From: Undaria pinnatifida
Lineage: Eukaryota > Sar > Phaeophyceae > Laminariales > Alariaceae
Assembly: GCA_012845835.1 (NCBI GenBank)
Contig: JABAKD010000021.1
Coordinates: 12,394,795-12,458,794, forward strand
Direction: 5' to 3'
DNA length: 64,000 bases
Of the stretch, positions 63,087-64,000 are shown piece by piece. The position numbers and the translations under genes were made by a program. Every line of letters starts with the position of its first letter. Position 1 is the first letter of the stretch. The notes under the pieces were generated by a model that was given only the letters and a program-made list of their open reading frames with translations, made no database searches and was not told the origin of the DNA.

Positions 63087-64000
63087 GCTCATATGACATC
63101 ATGCAGTCATATGTCACCTAGTAGGGAAAAAATTGGTGGCGATCAAGTGGCACGACTAATATCTTGTACATCGTGGAGTCGGCAGCTCGCGACGGGTGGT
63201 GGCGAAACAGGCACGCGTGCTACTAGTAGGTGCTACCAGCTACTACCACCATGGTACCATCCATATATGATTCTGCTGCTGCTGCTGTCTCCTGCTTGCT
63301 GTGTTGGGTAGTGCGTGGTGCGTGAGAAGGCTTATTTCGTCGTCGATTGCTGCGTTGCCAAGAGCATGGTGGTGGAACAGTGACTGTTGTACATGCTCGG
63401 CCGTTTTTGGTCCCAGGACCACGAGGCACGAGAGAGTACGAGAAGAAGCCGTCACGAAGACCGAGCGGCACGCATTTGGTGGCTATCTTCTGCACGTCGT
63501 GCACTTTGGCAGGGGGGTGTTTGATCATCCATGTACTCAAGTGTTAGACGCATGGCTGGCTCACTCACGGAGACAAAAGTCACGAAATCCGGAGAACCAT
63601 CGGGCGGGGAAGAGAGAAGAAGCAGAAAGTATGTATTAAAGTACTGTAAAGAAGGAAGTGCCACTCAGGGACTTTTCCCACTCACACACGTGGTGACCCT
63701 AACAATTGGATTAGGGACCACTTATTAATTTCATTATACCCGTTCGGGATAGCATAGGTTCCCCCGGATCTCCGAAGATGCTACCATCACATACACCAAA
63801 ATACCATTATTATTGTAAATCAGACTTGGGCACAGGCATACATCAACATTCCCTCTGCCTGTGTGCACGTCATGATAATCATCAACTCGAACATATCGAA
63901 GATTGGGACCGCCAATCATATCAGTAGTTCTACTCTACCATCTCCATAGATTCTACGCAATCATACACATCATATATGAGGCTTGTGCACAGGCATAAAC
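63087..64000. other. Right-end spacer
   Basis: No recognised gene or repeat. There is an imperfect GCACAGGCATA repeat at 63829 and 63987. Confidence 0.35.

Overview
The window is nuclear DNA from a eukaryote with long introns, most likely a brown alga or a close stramenopile relative. The reasons are: GT-AG introns of about 0.5-2.9 kb; proteins rich in Ala, Gly and Ser; abundant microsatellites and homopolymer C or G tracts; and chromovirus-type Ty3, Ty1/copia and non-LTR elements whose residual protein sequence reads like stramenopile copies. This assignment is inferred from style and was not tested by a search.

Layout. Positions 1-14.2 kb hold the only convincing spliced host genes, all on the + strand. 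They are the 3' end of a low-complexity gene (3-584), a seven-exon model (1456-11312, 800 codons) and a small three-exon model ending in a CaaX box (11739-14180). Exon phases agree across every proposed junction. None of the three has a domain I recognise. Introns of the second gene carry a roughly 470-bp compound microsatellite and a decayed tandem array of an intron-exon unit.

Positions 14.2-29 kb are gene-poor. They contain minisatellites, a ~340-bp tandem duplication, a large inverted repeat (22.6-23.4 and 28.3-29.1 kb) and a decayed non-LTR retrotransposon (about 25.0-26.8 kb, minus strand). Positions 29-39 kb contain a satellite-like array (32.0-34.5 kb), a degraded DNA transposase (34.5-37.9 kb, minus) and further tandem repeats. 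Five short inverted-repeat elements (19.4, 30.0, 30.3, 33.2 and 38.2 kb) share terminal repeats, and each is flanked by a perfect 4-bp target duplication. I think this is the most original observation in the window.

Positions 39.5-43.4 kb are a broken Ty3/gypsy pol (RNase H, integrase, chromodomain-like region, Tudor-like tail). A perfect 332-bp tandem duplication lies at 44.8-45.5 kb. A compact intronless gene for an OTU-type cysteine protease lies at 46402-47052.

Positions 47.9-62.0 kb hold two young Ty1/copia elements on the minus strand. The first (47923-55227) has 400-bp LTRs that differ at one position and a 5-bp AAATA duplication, but its gag-pol is broken by three shifts of the same sign plus a stop. 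The second (56977-61954) has LTRs that appear identical. It keeps one intact 852-codon Gag-protease-partial integrase frame and lacks reverse transcriptase, so it looks like a recently mobilised non-autonomous derivative. A poly(A)-tailed retroposon with a 9-bp duplication follows at 62077-62503.
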